The translations under genes were made by a program, and so were the position numbers. The notes beneath the pieces were generated by a model. It was not told the DNA's origin. It was given only the letters and a program-made list of their open reading frames with translations, and made no database searches. DNA of 43,465 bases from an uncultured Bacteroides sp. (lineage in GTDB: Bacteria > Bacteroidota > Bacteroidia > Bacteroidales > Bacteroidaceae): contig CALUGY010000061.1 in NCBI GenBank assembly GCA_944320295.1, forward strand, positions 1 to 43,465. Direction: 5' to 3'. Below are positions 1-7,960 of this stretch, piece after piece; positions within the stretch are counted from its first letter, which is position 1; every line of letters starts with the position of its first letter.

Positions 1-403
1 GTTTGCTCACCACCTGGCAGACGCCGTTGAAGTGTCCGGGGCGATACTTGCCCTCCATCACCGTGTCCAGCGGGGCGTAGCTGAACTGACGCGTATCCGG
101 CTCAGGATAAACCTCCTCCACCGACGGAGCGAAGGCGATGGCGGCACCGTGTTGCTCCAACAGGGCGCAATCGGCCTCCAACGTTCGCGGATACTTCAGC
201 AAATCGTTTTTGTCATTGAACTGTGTGGGGTTGACAAACACGCTGACCACCGTCACGTCGTTTTCGCGCACGCTGCGGTCTACCAACGAGGCATGTCCCG
301 CGTGCAGCGCCCCCATTGTGGGCACCAGGCCCACACTCTTACCTTCGGCCCGCACGGCCGACAATTCGGCCTGCAAGGCTGCGACTGTATGAACTACTTT
401 CAT
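1..403 (-). CDS. panC: Pantoate--beta-alanine ligase (pantothenate synthetase), 5' part only
   Basis: The minus strand reads in from an ATG at 403 and stays open to the window edge, so about the first 134 residues are present and the gene is cut. The protein begins [14 protein letters not shown] and contains the family signature around [16 protein letters not shown], where the His residues bind ATP, followed by [10 protein letters not shown]. The enzyme is cytoplasmic and condenses pantoate with beta-alanine, using ATP, in the last step of pantothenate synthesis. It is divergent from the glycogen-synthase-like gene at 726, an arrangement I know from Bacteroides. No start closer to the signature would keep the normal N-terminus. 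Confidence 0.93.
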   Translation of the reverse strand, partial: MKVVHTVAALQAELSAVRAEGKSVGLVPTMGALHAGHASLVDRSVRENDVTVVSVFVNPTQFNDKNDLLKYPRTLEADCALLEQHGAAIAFAPSVEEVYPEPDTRQFSYAPLDTVMEGKYRPGHFNGVCQVVSK

Positions 404-518
404 TATTACTAAACAGTAAATTTATTGTAAAACGAATCTGTATGTTCGAAATCCGGTGCAAAATAAGCCAATATTTGCCACATGGCGAAAAAATATGCCG
501 CTTATCGTGCGGAAAAAT

Positions 519-606
519 CCGCAACACGTGCGGAGCGCAAGCGGAACATGTTGCGGGCACGGGCGCAACGCGTTGCGTGCACGCTCCGGACATGTTGCGT
601 GTCCGG
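519..606. repeat. Palindromic 4-unit array, family 1, copy A
   Basis: Four palindromic units have dyad centres near 527.5, 548.5, 570.5 and 592.5, giving intervals of 21, 22 and 22 bp. Cores are AACACGTG, AACATGTT, AACGCGTT and GACATGTT, flanked by CG-rich arms (GCG/CGC). The last unit also sits in an inverted repeat, CCGGACA/TGTCCGG (586-606). The array lies in the 322-bp gap between the divergent panC and glycogen-synthase-like genes. The same unit recurs at 7961-8042 and 13726-13807. It has no coding capacity of its own. Its function is unknown. Confidence 0.9.
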
Positions 607-692
607 CTTCATATAGTGCTGTTTTCTAACGACTTAACAAAACATAAGGTTTGTAGGATACGGGAGGATGCACGATTACGCGTTTTTTTTCG

Positions 693-700
693 TACCTTTG
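693..700 (+). promoter_or_regulatory. Bacteroides -7 box for the glycogen-synthase-like gene
   Basis: TACCTTTG fits the Bacteroidetes -7 consensus TAnnTTTG and lies 25 bp before the ATG at 726. I see no good TTG at the usual -33 distance, so the call rests on the -7 box alone. Confidence 0.6.
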
Positions 701-725
701 CGAAATCATAGAGAATATTGATATT

Positions 726-1544
726 ATGGCCAAAGTAAACAAAGTCTTATTCATAAACCAAGAAATCACACCTTACGTTTCTGAATCGGAAATGTCCCTT
801 ACGGGCAGACACTTGCCGCAAGCCATTCAAGACAAGGGACGGGAAATCCGGACATTCATGCCAAAGTGGGGCAACATCAACGAACGCCGCAACCAGCTGC
901 ACGAAGTGATACGCCTTTCGGGTATGAACCTCATTATCGACGACACCGACCATCCGCTCATCATCAAGGTCGCCTCCATCCAGTCGGCACGTATGCAGGT
1001 GTATTTCATCGACAATGATGATTTCTTCCAAAACCGCTTGCAAGTGGTGGACGAAAACGGGAAAGAATATGAGGACAATGATGCGCGTGCCATATTTTAT
1101 GCGCGTGGCGTGTTGGAGACCGTAAAGAAATTGCGTTGGTGTCCCGACCTTATCCATTGCCATGGTTGGATGACGGCATTGGCTCCCCTTTACGTCAAGA
1201 CCGCATACAATGAAGAACCTTCATTCCGTAACACGAAAGTGGTTTATTCGCTCTATGGGGACGACTTTAAGGAGTCGTTCCATCCTGACTTCGTGGATAA
1301 ATTGTTGCTGAAAGGCATTGCCAAGGAGGATTTGGCTGGCTTGAAATCGCCGGTAGACTATGTGGCATTGAACAAGCTGGCCATAGATTACAGCGACGGC
1401 ATTGTCCAACAAAGCACGCAGGTGAACCAAGAACTTTTGGACTACGCGCGCCAAAGCGGGAAGCCATTCCTTGAATACCAAGCTCCCGAAACCTTTGCCG
1501 ATGCTTGCAACGAATTCTATGACAAAGTGGGAGGGGAAGAATAA
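726..1544 (+). CDS. Glycogen/starch synthase-like protein, N-terminal GT5 half only
   Basis: The 272 residues match the N-terminal Rossmann half of GT5 glycogen synthases: MAKVNKVLFINQEITPYV at the start, VYFIDNDDFF near residue 100, and the DLIHCHGWMTALAPLYVK signature near residues 140-157. Full GT5 enzymes have about 480 residues and carry the ADP-glucose site in the C-terminal half, which is absent here. The ADP-glucose-binding KxGG motif near the N-terminus is also degenerate, reading SEMSLTGRHLP. Similar short proteins are annotated as glycogen synthase in Bacteroides, so this looks like the normal form in the group and not a fresh truncation. Catalysis in the classical sense seems unlikely. 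It may be a regulatory or partner subunit. The DUF4270 gene follows after 32 bp. Confidence 0.85.
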   Translation: MAKVNKVLFINQEITPYVSESEMSLTGRHLPQAIQDKGREIRTFMPKWGNINERRNQLHEVIRLSGMNLIIDDTDHPLIIKVASIQSARMQVYFIDNDDFFQNRLQVVDENGKEYEDNDARAIFYARGVLETVKKLRWCPDLIHCHGWMTALAPLYVKTAYNEEPSFRNTKVVYSLYGDDFKESFHPDFVDKLLLKGIAKEDLAGLKSPVDYVALNKLAIDYSDGIVQQSTQVNQELLDYARQSGKPFLEYQAPETFADACNEFYDKVGGEE

Positions 1545-1576
1545 AAGTAAACTATAAAAATCACTTACGACCCATC

Positions 1577-3133
1577 ATGAAAATGAAGTATATCGGTTCC
1601 TTGCTCCTTTTTCTCGTCGCCTTTGCAGGATGCGACGATGACACCGGGAGTTTGGGAATGGAAATGTTGCCGAGTTCTGACGAATTTACGGCAAATACAG
1701 CAACGTTTGAAGTTACAACCCAATCGGTAGCGGTAGAGTCGGTGTTCGCCAAGACGAATACCGGTTATGTGGGCCGCTTTACAGACCCTGATTTCGGCCC
1801 GTATGAGGCAAGTTTCCTGACAGAATTCTATTGTCCCGAAGAGTTCGCACTCCCGGAAGTGTACGAAACCACAGAGACTGACGAGGACGGCAAGCCCTCG
1901 AAAGGTACGGGCCTGCTGGTGAAGGATTCGGTGGTAGCCGTTAATCTTGTGGTTTATTATTCCAGTTGGTTCGGCGATTCGCTCAACGCATGTCGCATGA
2001 GCGTGTACGAGCTGGATAAGAAACTGGACGACAACCGCTATACCGATATCGACCCTACTGAATATTATGATGAAAGCAACCCGGCCCTGCTTTTGGGCAG
2101 TAAGGCATATTCGGCTTACGATACCTCCGTGTCCGACTCGGTGCGGAATGCCACCGATACGAACGGCAATCCCATCTATAGCCCGCACGTGGCTTTCCCG
2201 TTGGATCCGGAGACCTTTGGCGAAGACAGGATACTGAATGTATATCGTGAACATCCCGATGACTTTAAGGACATATTTACGAACGACTTCCATGGCGTGT
2301 ACATCAAGAACGATTATGGCGACGGGACGGTGCTTTACATAGAACGTGTAGACATACAGATGAGTTTGTGTTGCCATTATACGGATGATGAAACGGGTGC
2401 GAAACTCTTGAAGAAAGATGGGACGGATTCTCTTTACAACAGTACGCAGACTCTTTTTGCCTCGACGAAAGAGGTGGTTCAAGCCAGCCGCTTCGTGAAT
2501 CCCGACTTGAAGAAGAAAGTTGAACAGGAAAACGAGTGGACATACATCAAGTCGCCCGCTGGTATCTTTACCCAGGCTACCATGCCTTATGACGAGATAC
2601 ATGAACAATTGGCAAACGATACGTTGAACTCCGTATCATTGACCTTCACGAACTATCGTCAAGAGGAGACGTATGACTTTAGTATGTCAGTTCCTTCCGA
2701 AGTCATGTTGATCCGTAAGCAGGACATGGAGAAATTCTTTGAGAATAATGAGGTGGCTGACAATGTCACATCTTATATCGTCTCCCATAACAATGTGGGT
2801 ACCAATCAGTATACGTTTAAAAACATAGCCCGTTTGATTACCACGTGCATCAACGAAAAGGAAGCTGCCAGGAAGGAGGCTGAGGAGAATGGTGGCCAAT
2901 GGGACGAAGAAAAATGGATGGCTGAGCATCCGGATTGGGACAAAGTCCTGTTGATTCCGGTTGCGGTGACATATGGAGAAACCACCAGTAGCGGTACTAC
3001 TCCGGTAATAAGTGTGCGGCATGACCTGAAACCCGCTTATGCCAAACTGAAAGGAGGCCCTGCACAAGATGCCGGCGGTACGGTAAAGAACCCGTTGACG
3101 TTGGAAGTGACTTACACCAGTTTCCACGACTGA
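1577..3133 (+). CDS. DUF4270 domain-containing lipoprotein
   Basis: The 518-residue protein has a lipoprotein signal peptide (MKMKYIGSLLLFLVAFAGC, lipobox Cys19) followed by an acidic DDDTG stretch, typical of lipoproteins exported to the Bacteroidetes cell surface. The remainder matches my memory of the DUF4270 family, beta-rich proteins of unknown function common in this phylum, with SLGMEMLPSSD just after the lipid anchor. A lysine- and glutamate-rich helix occurs near residues 425-445. It follows the half glycogen synthase by 32 bp and is probably cotranscribed, an order also seen in Bacteroides. A terminator follows at 3183. No enzymatic motif is visible. Confidence 0.85.
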   Translation: MKMKYIGSLLLFLVAFAGCDDDTGSLGMEMLPSSDEFTANTATFEVTTQSVAVESVFAKTNTGYVGRFTDPDFGPYEASFLTEFYCPEEFALPEVYETTETDEDGKPSKGTGLLVKDSVVAVNLVVYYSSWFGDSLNACRMSVYELDKKLDDNRYTDIDPTEYYDESNPALLLGSKAYSAYDTSVSDSVRNATDTNGNPIYSPHVAFPLDPETFGEDRILNVYREHPDDFKDIFTNDFHGVYIKNDYGDGTVLYIERVDIQMSLCCHYTDDETGAKLLKKDGTDSLYNSTQTLFASTKEVVQASRFVNPDLKKKVEQENEWTYIKSPAGIFTQATMPYDEIHEQLANDTLNSVSLTFTNYRQEETYDFSMSVPSEVMLIRKQDMEKFFENNEVADNVTSYIVSHNNVGTNQYTFKNIARLITTCINEKEAARKEAEENGGQWDEEKWMAEHPDWDKVLLIPVAVTYGETTSSGTTPVISVRHDLKPAYAKLKGGPAQDAGGTVKNPLTLEVTYTSFHD

Positions 3134-3182
3134 CAGAAGTTGTGTGCCAGATGTTTTGACAAGACATAAAACAGCATAATGA

Positions 3183-3228
3183 CAAGCCGTCGCTATACAA
3201 GTCCCAGTATGGCGACGGCTTGCTTTTT
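3183..3228 (+). terminator. Rho-independent terminator after the DUF4270 gene
   Basis: An 11-bp stem, CAAGCCGTCGC (3183-3193) with GCGACGGCTTG (3212-3222), encloses an 18-nt loop and is followed by CTTTTT. It lies 50 bp after the stop codon at 3133. Confidence 0.88.
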
Positions 3229-3275
3229 ATAGAGTGACATTATCATCCCCTTCTCGTTAGGGGAATGGTGCTGTT

Positions 3276-4622
3276 TTAAACTTCACGATTTTTGTTGCCG
3301 TAGTATTTACGCGGGTAGCGGATAAGGATGGCTATTATGGCGCATAGCCCCATGCAGAACGGATAGTATAAATGCGGAATGATACTGAGCGGGGAAATCC
3401 CGGCCAAGCCTGCGCCCATCAGTATTTGTGCGCCGTATGGGATGCAGCCTTGTACAAAACAAGAGAATGTATCCAATATGCTGGCCGTCTTGCGTGGGTC
3501 TAGTCCATAGCGGACGGTAATGTCTTTGGCGATGGAACCAGTAGTGATGATGGCTATGGTATTATTGGCAGTACAGAGATTGGCTATGCTCACCAATGCC
3601 GCAATGCAAAATTCTGCGCCTCGCTGGCCTGTGATGTGCCGTGTCAGTCCGGTAATGATGAAATCCATTCCTCCGTTTAGGCGGATCATCTCCAGCATTC
3701 CGCCGGCCAGTAGGGTGATGATAATCAGTTCGCTCATGCCGGAAATTCCATTTCCCATTGCACTCAGCCAGTTGAAGAAGTCAGAACCGGTTGTTCCCGT
3801 ACCCCAAATCCCATAGCCTTCACCTATGCTGATTATTCCTGTGGATAATATACCAAACAGCAATACCAGCATTACGTTCGTGCCTGTCATGGCTGTTCCC
3901 AATACGATGAGGTAGGGTATGACTTTTAGCCATTCTATGTTTTGTGTATGGGCGGAAGATTCAATGTCCAATCCTTGGAACACGTATAGTCCCAGTATAA
4001 TGAGGGCGGCAGGTAACACGATACGCAGGTTCACTTTGAATTTGTCGCTCATCCTGCAGTCTTGCGTTTTTGTTGAGGCGATAGTTGTATCAGATATAAA
4101 CGACAAGTTGTCTCCGAAGAACGAACCACCGATGACAAGTGCTGCCATGTATGGTATCTCAATACCTGTTTTTTCTGCCAGCCCAATGGCAACGGGAGTC
4201 AAGGCCACGATAGTGCCTACACTTGTTCCGATGGATAGAGAAATGAAGCATGCTGCTACGAAGATTCCAGCCAGTAATAAATTGTCAGGTAGGATGTGCA
4301 AGGTGAGGTTGACAGTCGCGTCAATGGCTCCCATCTGTTTGGCACTTTCGGCAAATGCTCCAGCCAGGATGAATATCCATATCATTTGTAAGATGTCCTT
4401 GTGTGCAGCTCCTTTGGAGAAATGTTGTATCCGTTCTTCCAATGGTATTTTTGGGGTAATGGCTATGGCATAACACGAAGCGATGAGAAATGCCGCTGTG
4501 ATGGGTATCTTATAGAAGTCGTTTATTATGAGGGATGTTACTAAATACAGACATAGGAAAACAAACAATGGACTGAGTGCCCACCATCCATGTTGCCGTT
4601 GCAGATATTTATGTATAGCCAT
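3276..4622 (-). CDS. nhaC: Na+/H+ antiporter, NhaC family
   Basis: The 448-residue inner-membrane protein has about 11-12 hydrophobic segments. NhaC-family features include FAESAKQMGAIDATVNL, the SIGTSVGTIVALTPVAIGLAEKTGI segment, the GGSFFGDNLSFISDTTIAST segment (conserved Asp and Ser residues of the ion path) and ANNTIAIITTGSIAKDIT near the C-terminus. The family exchanges sodium for protons or takes up organic anions, and the substrate cannot be read from sequence. It is transcribed alone on the minus strand, with a -7 box at 4651-4658. The ATG at 4622 places a short basic N-terminus before the first membrane segment. Confidence 0.9.
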   Translation of the reverse strand: MAIHKYLQRQHGWWALSPLFVFLCLYLVTSLIINDFYKIPITAAFLIASCYAIAITPKIPLEERIQHFSKGAAHKDILQMIWIFILAGAFAESAKQMGAIDATVNLTLHILPDNLLLAGIFVAACFISLSIGTSVGTIVALTPVAIGLAEKTGIEIPYMAALVIGGSFFGDNLSFISDTTIASTKTQDCRMSDKFKVNLRIVLPAALIILGLYVFQGLDIESSAHTQNIEWLKVIPYLIVLGTAMTGTNVMLVLLFGILSTGIISIGEGYGIWGTGTTGSDFFNWLSAMGNGISGMSELIIITLLAGGMLEMIRLNGGMDFIITGLTRHITGQRGAEFCIAALVSIANLCTANNTIAIITTGSIAKDITVRYGLDPRKTASILDTFSCFVQGCIPYGAQILMGAGLAGISPLSIIPHLYYPFCMGLCAIIAILIRYPRKYYGNKNREV

Positions 4623-4650
4623 AGTGTCACATAATCGTTTATTATTGAAG

Positions 4651-4658
4651 CAAAGATA
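4651..4658 (-). promoter_or_regulatory. -7 box for the NhaC gene
   Basis: On the minus strand this reads TATCTTTG, matching TAnnTTTG, 28 bp before the start codon at 4622. No clear -33 TTG is visible. Its partner promoter on the other strand drives the RNA at 4838. Confidence 0.6.
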
Positions 4659-4800
4659 TGATAATTTCCTCGATATTGGAAATTTGCTGTCAATCTGCTT
4701 AGAGAATGCTTCTTTTTCTCTCCTTTTTGTTTATAAGTGTAAATTCCCTTGGGGAAAAATGAAATTGTGTTATAAAACGTGCTGAAAGTGTGGGCAATGC

Positions 4801-4830
4801 TTGCAGTTCCAGAAAAAGCACTTACCTTTG
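4801..4830 (+). promoter_or_regulatory. Near-ideal Bacteroides promoter with no downstream protein gene
   Basis: TTG at 4801-4803 and TACCTTTG at 4823-4830 are separated by 19 bp, an excellent match to the primary sigma factor promoter of Bacteroidetes. Predicted transcription starts near 4837. The first plus-strand protein gene is more than 1.5 kb away, beyond two terminators. Confidence 0.8.
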
Positions 4831-4983
4831 CAATGCAATTGAGAAATTGCTTTTGTAGTCTTCATGATAAAAGATATTAGTTCATAGGTAAAAAGATTGT
4901 AATAGAGCAATAATATTTTTTCATAGGCTAAAGATTTGGATTAGTAATAGGTAATTAGGTAAAAGGTAAAGATTAGGTTAGTT

Positions 4984-5006
4984 CTCAATGAGGTATTGAG
5001 TTTTTT
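4984..5006 (+). terminator. Internal terminator-like hairpin in the candidate RNA
   Basis: CTCAAT (4984-4989) pairs with ATTGAG (4995-5000) around a 5-nt loop and is followed by six T. The stem is short, so partial readthrough to 5117 is plausible. Confidence 0.5.
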
Positions 5007-5047
5007 AAGGTAAAAGAAAGATTGATTTTTAGGTAACATTAGATGTG

Positions 5048-5076
5048 AAAAAAGAAAAGCCAATTTGGCTTTTCTT
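5048..5076 (-). terminator. Terminator after asparaginase on the minus strand
   Basis: An 11-bp perfect stem (5052-5062 with 5066-5076) has a 3-nt loop. On the minus strand it is followed by a run of six T (5053-5048). It lies about 53 bp beyond the asparaginase stop at 5129. Confidence 0.75.
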
Positions 5077-5084
5077 CTTGTGGG

Positions 5085-5117
5085 ACGAGGAGTTCGTGAG
5101 AACTGACTCGTTTTTTT
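5085..5117 (+). terminator. Terminator of the candidate RNA
   Basis: Stem ACGAG-g-AGTTC (5085-5095) pairs with GAACT-ga-CTCGT (5100-5111) around a GTGA tetraloop and runs into seven T (5111-5117). It ends 11 bp before the convergent asparaginase gene. Confidence 0.75.
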
Positions 5118-5128
5118 ATATACGTATA

Positions 5129-6169
5129 TCAATCTTCTTTTGTGATTTCTCCCGACAAATCGGAATCCATATTTCGTCGGATTTCGTTCAAGCTGAATCC
5201 GTGTCCCAATAAAAACATGAGTTTGGTGACGGCGCATTCCGGTGTGCTATCATATCCGCTGATGACTCCGGCTTGCAGGAGCTGGAGCCCTGTTTCATAT
5301 CGTTTCATTTCTACTGCGCCGCTTTGGCATTGGGTGATGTTTACGATAATGATGCCCCGTTCTGCAGCGTCTTTCAGTTGCTTGATGAACCATTTTTTTT
5401 GTGGCGCATTGCCTGAGCCGAATGTTTTTAATACTACTGCCTTTAGGTTCGGAACATGTAAAACGGAATTGATGATGCTTTCCTGGATGCCAGGGAATAG
5501 TGTCAACATGACTACATTGGTATCGAACAGGTAGTGGGGCTTAAGAGGGTAGGAAGCGGGCTTCCTAATGAAATGTTCGTTATAACGTATGTGGATGCCT
5601 ACTTTTGCTAAAGGCGGATAGTTGAAAGAACGGAATGCATTGAAGTTTTCGGCATTTATCTTGGTGGTACGGTTGCCGCGCATGAGTTCGTTTTCGAAGA
5701 AGATGCATACTTCCGGCACGATAGGGGTTCCGTCGGGATGTTTGGCGGCCGCTATTTCTATGGCTGTGATGAGGTTTTCTTTACCATCGGTGCGTAAAGT
5801 TCCGATGGGTAGCTGTGAACCGGTCAGGATGACGGGCTTGGCCAGGTTTTCGAGCATGAAGCTTAGAGCTGAAGCCGTATAAGCCATGGTGTCGGTACCG
5901 TGCAGGATGACAAAGCCATCGAATTGATTGTAATTGTCACTAATGATGCGCACAATTTTAGCCCATAGCGACGGTTCCATGTCCGAAGAATCGATAGGAG
6001 GATTGAATTGGTAGGACGCAATGCGGTAGTTGAAGCGCTTCAATTCCGGTACGTGCCGTAGCAGTTGGTCGAAGTTGAAGGTTTCGAGGGCACCGGTCTC
6101 CGGGTTTTCTATCATTCCGATGGTGCCGCCTGTGTAGATAAGCAGGACGGAAGGGCAATCTGGTTGCAT
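5129..6169 (-). CDS. ansA: Type I (cytoplasmic) L-asparaginase
   Basis: The 346-residue enzyme hydrolyses asparagine to aspartate and ammonia. The first active-site motif is YTGGTIGM (nucleophilic Thr13) and the second is HGTDTMAYTASALSF (His90-Thr94, with the Thr-Asp of the second catalytic triad). VILTGSQLPIGTLRTDG follows. There is no signal peptide, which together with the length and the motif set points to the cytoplasmic type I enzyme. GSGNAPQKKWFIKQLKDAAERG is the C-terminal domain that carries the allosteric site in E. coli AnsA. The gene has its own -7 box (6196-6203) and terminator (5048-5076) and is convergent with the RNA at 4838. Confidence 0.95.
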   Translation of the reverse strand: MQPDCPSVLLIYTGGTIGMIENPETGALETFNFDQLLRHVPELKRFNYRIASYQFNPPIDSSDMEPSLWAKIVRIISDNYNQFDGFVILHGTDTMAYTASALSFMLENLAKPVILTGSQLPIGTLRTDGKENLITAIEIAAAKHPDGTPIVPEVCIFFENELMRGNRTTKINAENFNAFRSFNYPPLAKVGIHIRYNEHFIRKPASYPLKPHYLFDTNVVMLTLFPGIQESIINSVLHVPNLKAVVLKTFGSGNAPQKKWFIKQLKDAAERGIIIVNITQCQSGAVEMKRYETGLQLLQAGVISGYDSTPECAVTKLMFLLGHGFSLNEIRRNMDSDLSGEITKED

Positions 6170-6195
6170 AATTAGTTTTTTGACGTTATGATATG

Positions 6196-6203
6196 CAAAG
6201 ATA
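6196..6203 (-). promoter_or_regulatory. -7 box for ansA
   Basis: On the minus strand this reads TATCTTTG, 26 bp before the start codon at 6169. No clear -33 element is visible. Confidence 0.55.
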
Positions 6204-6339
6204 CATATTTTTTGTTCCTTATGGCTGTGTGCGACGTTTTTTTGCCTTATGGAAGGGGCTTATGCCGAACAAATGTGTTTTTCTTTTGTTATTGTCTTAA
6301 AAGAAACAGCATGAGCGGTGGCTTTTTCCCTGCAACATA

Positions 6340-6372
6340 TTGCGGAGGTCTCCGTTTTAAACGCTATATTTG
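6340..6372 (+). promoter_or_regulatory. Promoter of the HdeD-like gene
   Basis: TTG at 6340-6342 and TATATTTG at 6365-6372 are separated by 22 bp. The box lies 17 bp before the ATG at 6390 and so decides the start, because an in-frame upstream ATG at 6318 precedes the promoter. Confidence 0.65.
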
Positions 6373-6389
6373 CAAGAAACATTCTCGTT

Positions 6390-6971
6390 ATGAAAGGACT
6401 AAGCAATACGTTTTTGCGCGCCATCTGTGCGCTGGTGGTCGGGTTGGTGCTGGTGGCATTCCCGGACCGTGCAGGTGATTACTTTATCATCACCATTGGT
6501 ATCATCTTCCTTATACCCTCGCTTGTGAGTATCCTTGCTTATGCCACGGCCCGTGCCGAGGAGCGGGGCGGTTTTCCCATATTGGGGATAGGCAGCCTGA
6601 TTTTCGGCCTTTGGCTGATTGTGGTACCGGGATTTTTTGCCAACCTGCTGACTTATGTGTTAGGGTTCATCCTCACCATGGGCGGGGTGCAACAGCTGGC
6701 CGGGCTTGTTGCGGCACGCCGCTGGACTTCAGTCCCTGCGGGTTTCTATGTAGTGCCGTCGCTTATCGTGTTGGCCGGCCTGTTGGCTATCTTCAACCCT
6801 ATGGGCGTGCAAAAGGCTGCCTTCATTGTGATTGGGGCAAGCAGCTTGGTATATGCCTTCTCGGAACTGTTGAACTGGTTCCGTTTCCTGCGGAACAAAC
6901 CCCGGAAGGATAGTGCGGACAAGGCCCGGAAGGCCGGTGATGACATCAGCGACGCGGAACTGATTCCTTGA
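6390..6971 (+). CDS. HdeD-like (DUF308) membrane protein
   Basis: The 193-residue inner-membrane protein has six predicted hydrophobic helices arranged in pairs, with the glycine-rich pattern of HdeD/DUF308 proteins: LRAICALVVGLVLVAFPD, GIGSLIFGLWLIVVPGFF and LIVLAGLLAIFNPMG. HdeD in E. coli is linked to acid resistance, but the biochemical role of the family is not established. The C-terminus is charged and cytoplasmic (NKPRKDSADKARKAGDD). I start at 6390 and not 6318 because the promoter lies between the two. It is a single-gene unit ending in the bidirectional terminator at 6994. Confidence 0.85.
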   Translation: MKGLSNTFLRAICALVVGLVLVAFPDRAGDYFIITIGIIFLIPSLVSILAYATARAEERGGFPILGIGSLIFGLWLIVVPGFFANLLTYVLGFILTMGGVQQLAGLVAARRWTSVPAGFYVVPSLIVLAGLLAIFNPMGVQKAAFIVIGASSLVYAFSELLNWFRFLRNKPRKDSADKARKAGDDISDAELIP

Positions 6972-6993
6972 CGGGTCGTTGCGGCAATGAGAT

Positions 6994-7022
6994 AAGGCGG
7001 ACTAAGTTACAGTCCGCCTTTT
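6994..7022. terminator. Bidirectional terminator shared by convergent genes
   Basis: Stem AAGGCGGACT (6994-7003) pairs with AGTCCGCCTT (7011-7020), with T-rich sequence on the plus-strand side. The TAA stop of the minus-strand phosphodiesterase gene (7007-7009) lies inside its loop. Confidence 0.85.
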
Positions 7023-7774
7023 ATTGTTTCCAACAGTACGGGCTCGTCGGTCGTGATGTAGTCCACCCCGTGTTCCAGCATCCAGCGCATGTCGTCGGCA
7101 TTGTTCACCGTCCAGACGTTGACTTTCATGCCGAGGTCGTGGCATTCCGCAATCCATTCGGGATGCTTCTTGAACACGCCGAGGTGGTAGTCCGGCCCCG
7201 TGCAGCCCATTGCTTTCAGTTCCTGCGGGGTGAGGTCGCCGTTCAGGTAGTAGACGGGCGTGCCTTCGGGGGCGAGGCGGATGAACTCGCGTGTGGCGTG
7301 TTGGGAGAATGCGATGTATTCCACCCGGTCGTCAAGCCCCATTTCGTGCACCATATCCACCACCTTCTGGGCGGCTTCCGTTTCGCGGAGCGGCGTTTTG
7401 TGCGACTTCAGTTCTATGATGAGGCGCACGTCGAGGCTTTGTGCCTTGGCGAGGTACTGTTGCAGGGTGGGGAGCGCCTCGCCGTTGTCCAGTACGAGGG
7501 AAGTGCATGTGCGCGAATCCGCCTCTTGTATCTCCACGCCTTTGAATATGTGGTCGTGGTTCACCACCAGCTGCCCGTCGTTTGTCATCCACACGTCCAG
7601 TTCGGAGCCGTAGCAGCCTATGGAGTCGGCCTTTACCAACGAGGCAATGGAGTTTTGTGCCGAGCCGTCCGTGTTCCAGAAGCCCCGGTGGGCGATGGTT
7701 CCCGTCTTGTGGCCGTTTGTGCAGGCCGTGAGCAGGCACAGGCATGTGCCCAGAATGAGTTGTTGCAGTTTCAT
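7007..7774 (-). CDS. Glycerophosphodiester phosphodiesterase family lipoprotein
   Basis: The 255-residue protein starts MKLQQLILGTCLCLLTAC, a lipoprotein signal peptide with lipobox Cys18. The catalytic start of the GDPD TIM barrel is visible as IAHRGFWNTDGSAQNSIASL (His-Arg pair), followed by GSELDVWMTNDGQLVVNHD (Glu and Asp metal ligands and the second catalytic His). NVWTVNNADDMRWMLEHGVDYITTDEP closes the barrel in the usual way. The enzyme cleaves glycerophosphodiesters to glycerol 3-phosphate and an alcohol, here in the periplasm or at the membrane. An upstream in-frame start at 7810 overlaps the -7 box and is rejected. Confidence 0.9.
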   Translation of the reverse strand: MKLQQLILGTCLCLLTACTNGHKTGTIAHRGFWNTDGSAQNSIASLVKADSIGCYGSELDVWMTNDGQLVVNHDHIFKGVEIQEADSRTCTSLVLDNGEALPTLQQYLAKAQSLDVRLIIELKSHKTPLRETEAAQKVVDMVHEMGLDDRVEYIAFSQHATREFIRLAPEGTPVYYLNGDLTPQELKAMGCTGPDYHLGVFKKHPEWIAECHDLGMKVNVWTVNNADDMRWMLEHGVDYITTDEPVLLETIKGGL

Positions 7775-7807
7775 GTGTTTCGCTTTTGTTTTTAATGATT
7801 CTTCGGG

Positions 7808-7815
7808 CAAATATA
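7808..7815 (-). promoter_or_regulatory. -7 box for the phosphodiesterase gene
   Basis: On the minus strand this reads TATATTTG, 33 bp before the start codon at 7774. It lies downstream of repeat array B. Confidence 0.55.
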
Positions 7816-7960
7816 GTCAGAAAAACGTTATGTGCCCGTTGGGCCTGCATTTTTTTGAGGTTTCGCCTCTTGAAAACGTATTTGTCGCTTTATCAGGCAC
7901 TTCCTTTGAAATGCTTTTGTAATATTCCGCCTTTAAAAAGCTTGTATATGGGGCGTTTAT

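Larger units (their letters stand above)
4838..5117 (+). ncRNA. Candidate small RNA, about 170 or 280 nt, with repeated AGGTAAA-GATT motifs
   Basis: This transcript would run from the promoter at 4801-4830 to the hairpin with seven T at 5085-5117, with an earlier terminator-like hairpin at 4984-5006. It fills the 506-bp gap between the minus-strand NhaC and asparaginase genes and contains no convincing ORF. It is AT-rich and carries loose repeats of one motif: AGGTAAAAAGATTG (4886), AGGCTAAAGATTTG (4925), AGGTAAAGATTAGG (4964) and AGGTAAAAGAAAGATTG (5008). A closely matching stretch occurs after htrA at 15758. It is not a 6S RNA, tmRNA, RNase P RNA or SRP RNA that I can recognise. Single-stranded A-rich repeats could be sites for an RNA-binding protein, which is inference. 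Confidence 0.68.

Noticed and set aside
519-606. CRISPR array at the 22-bp repeats
   Set aside because: Units are short palindromes with linkers of only 6-13 bp, there are no unique spacers of 30 bp or more, and no cas genes lie in the window.
3245-3275. Terminator of the NhaC gene (CATTCCCC/GGGGATG on the minus strand)
   Set aside because: The stem is imperfect and there is no T run after it, so I do not list it as a feature.
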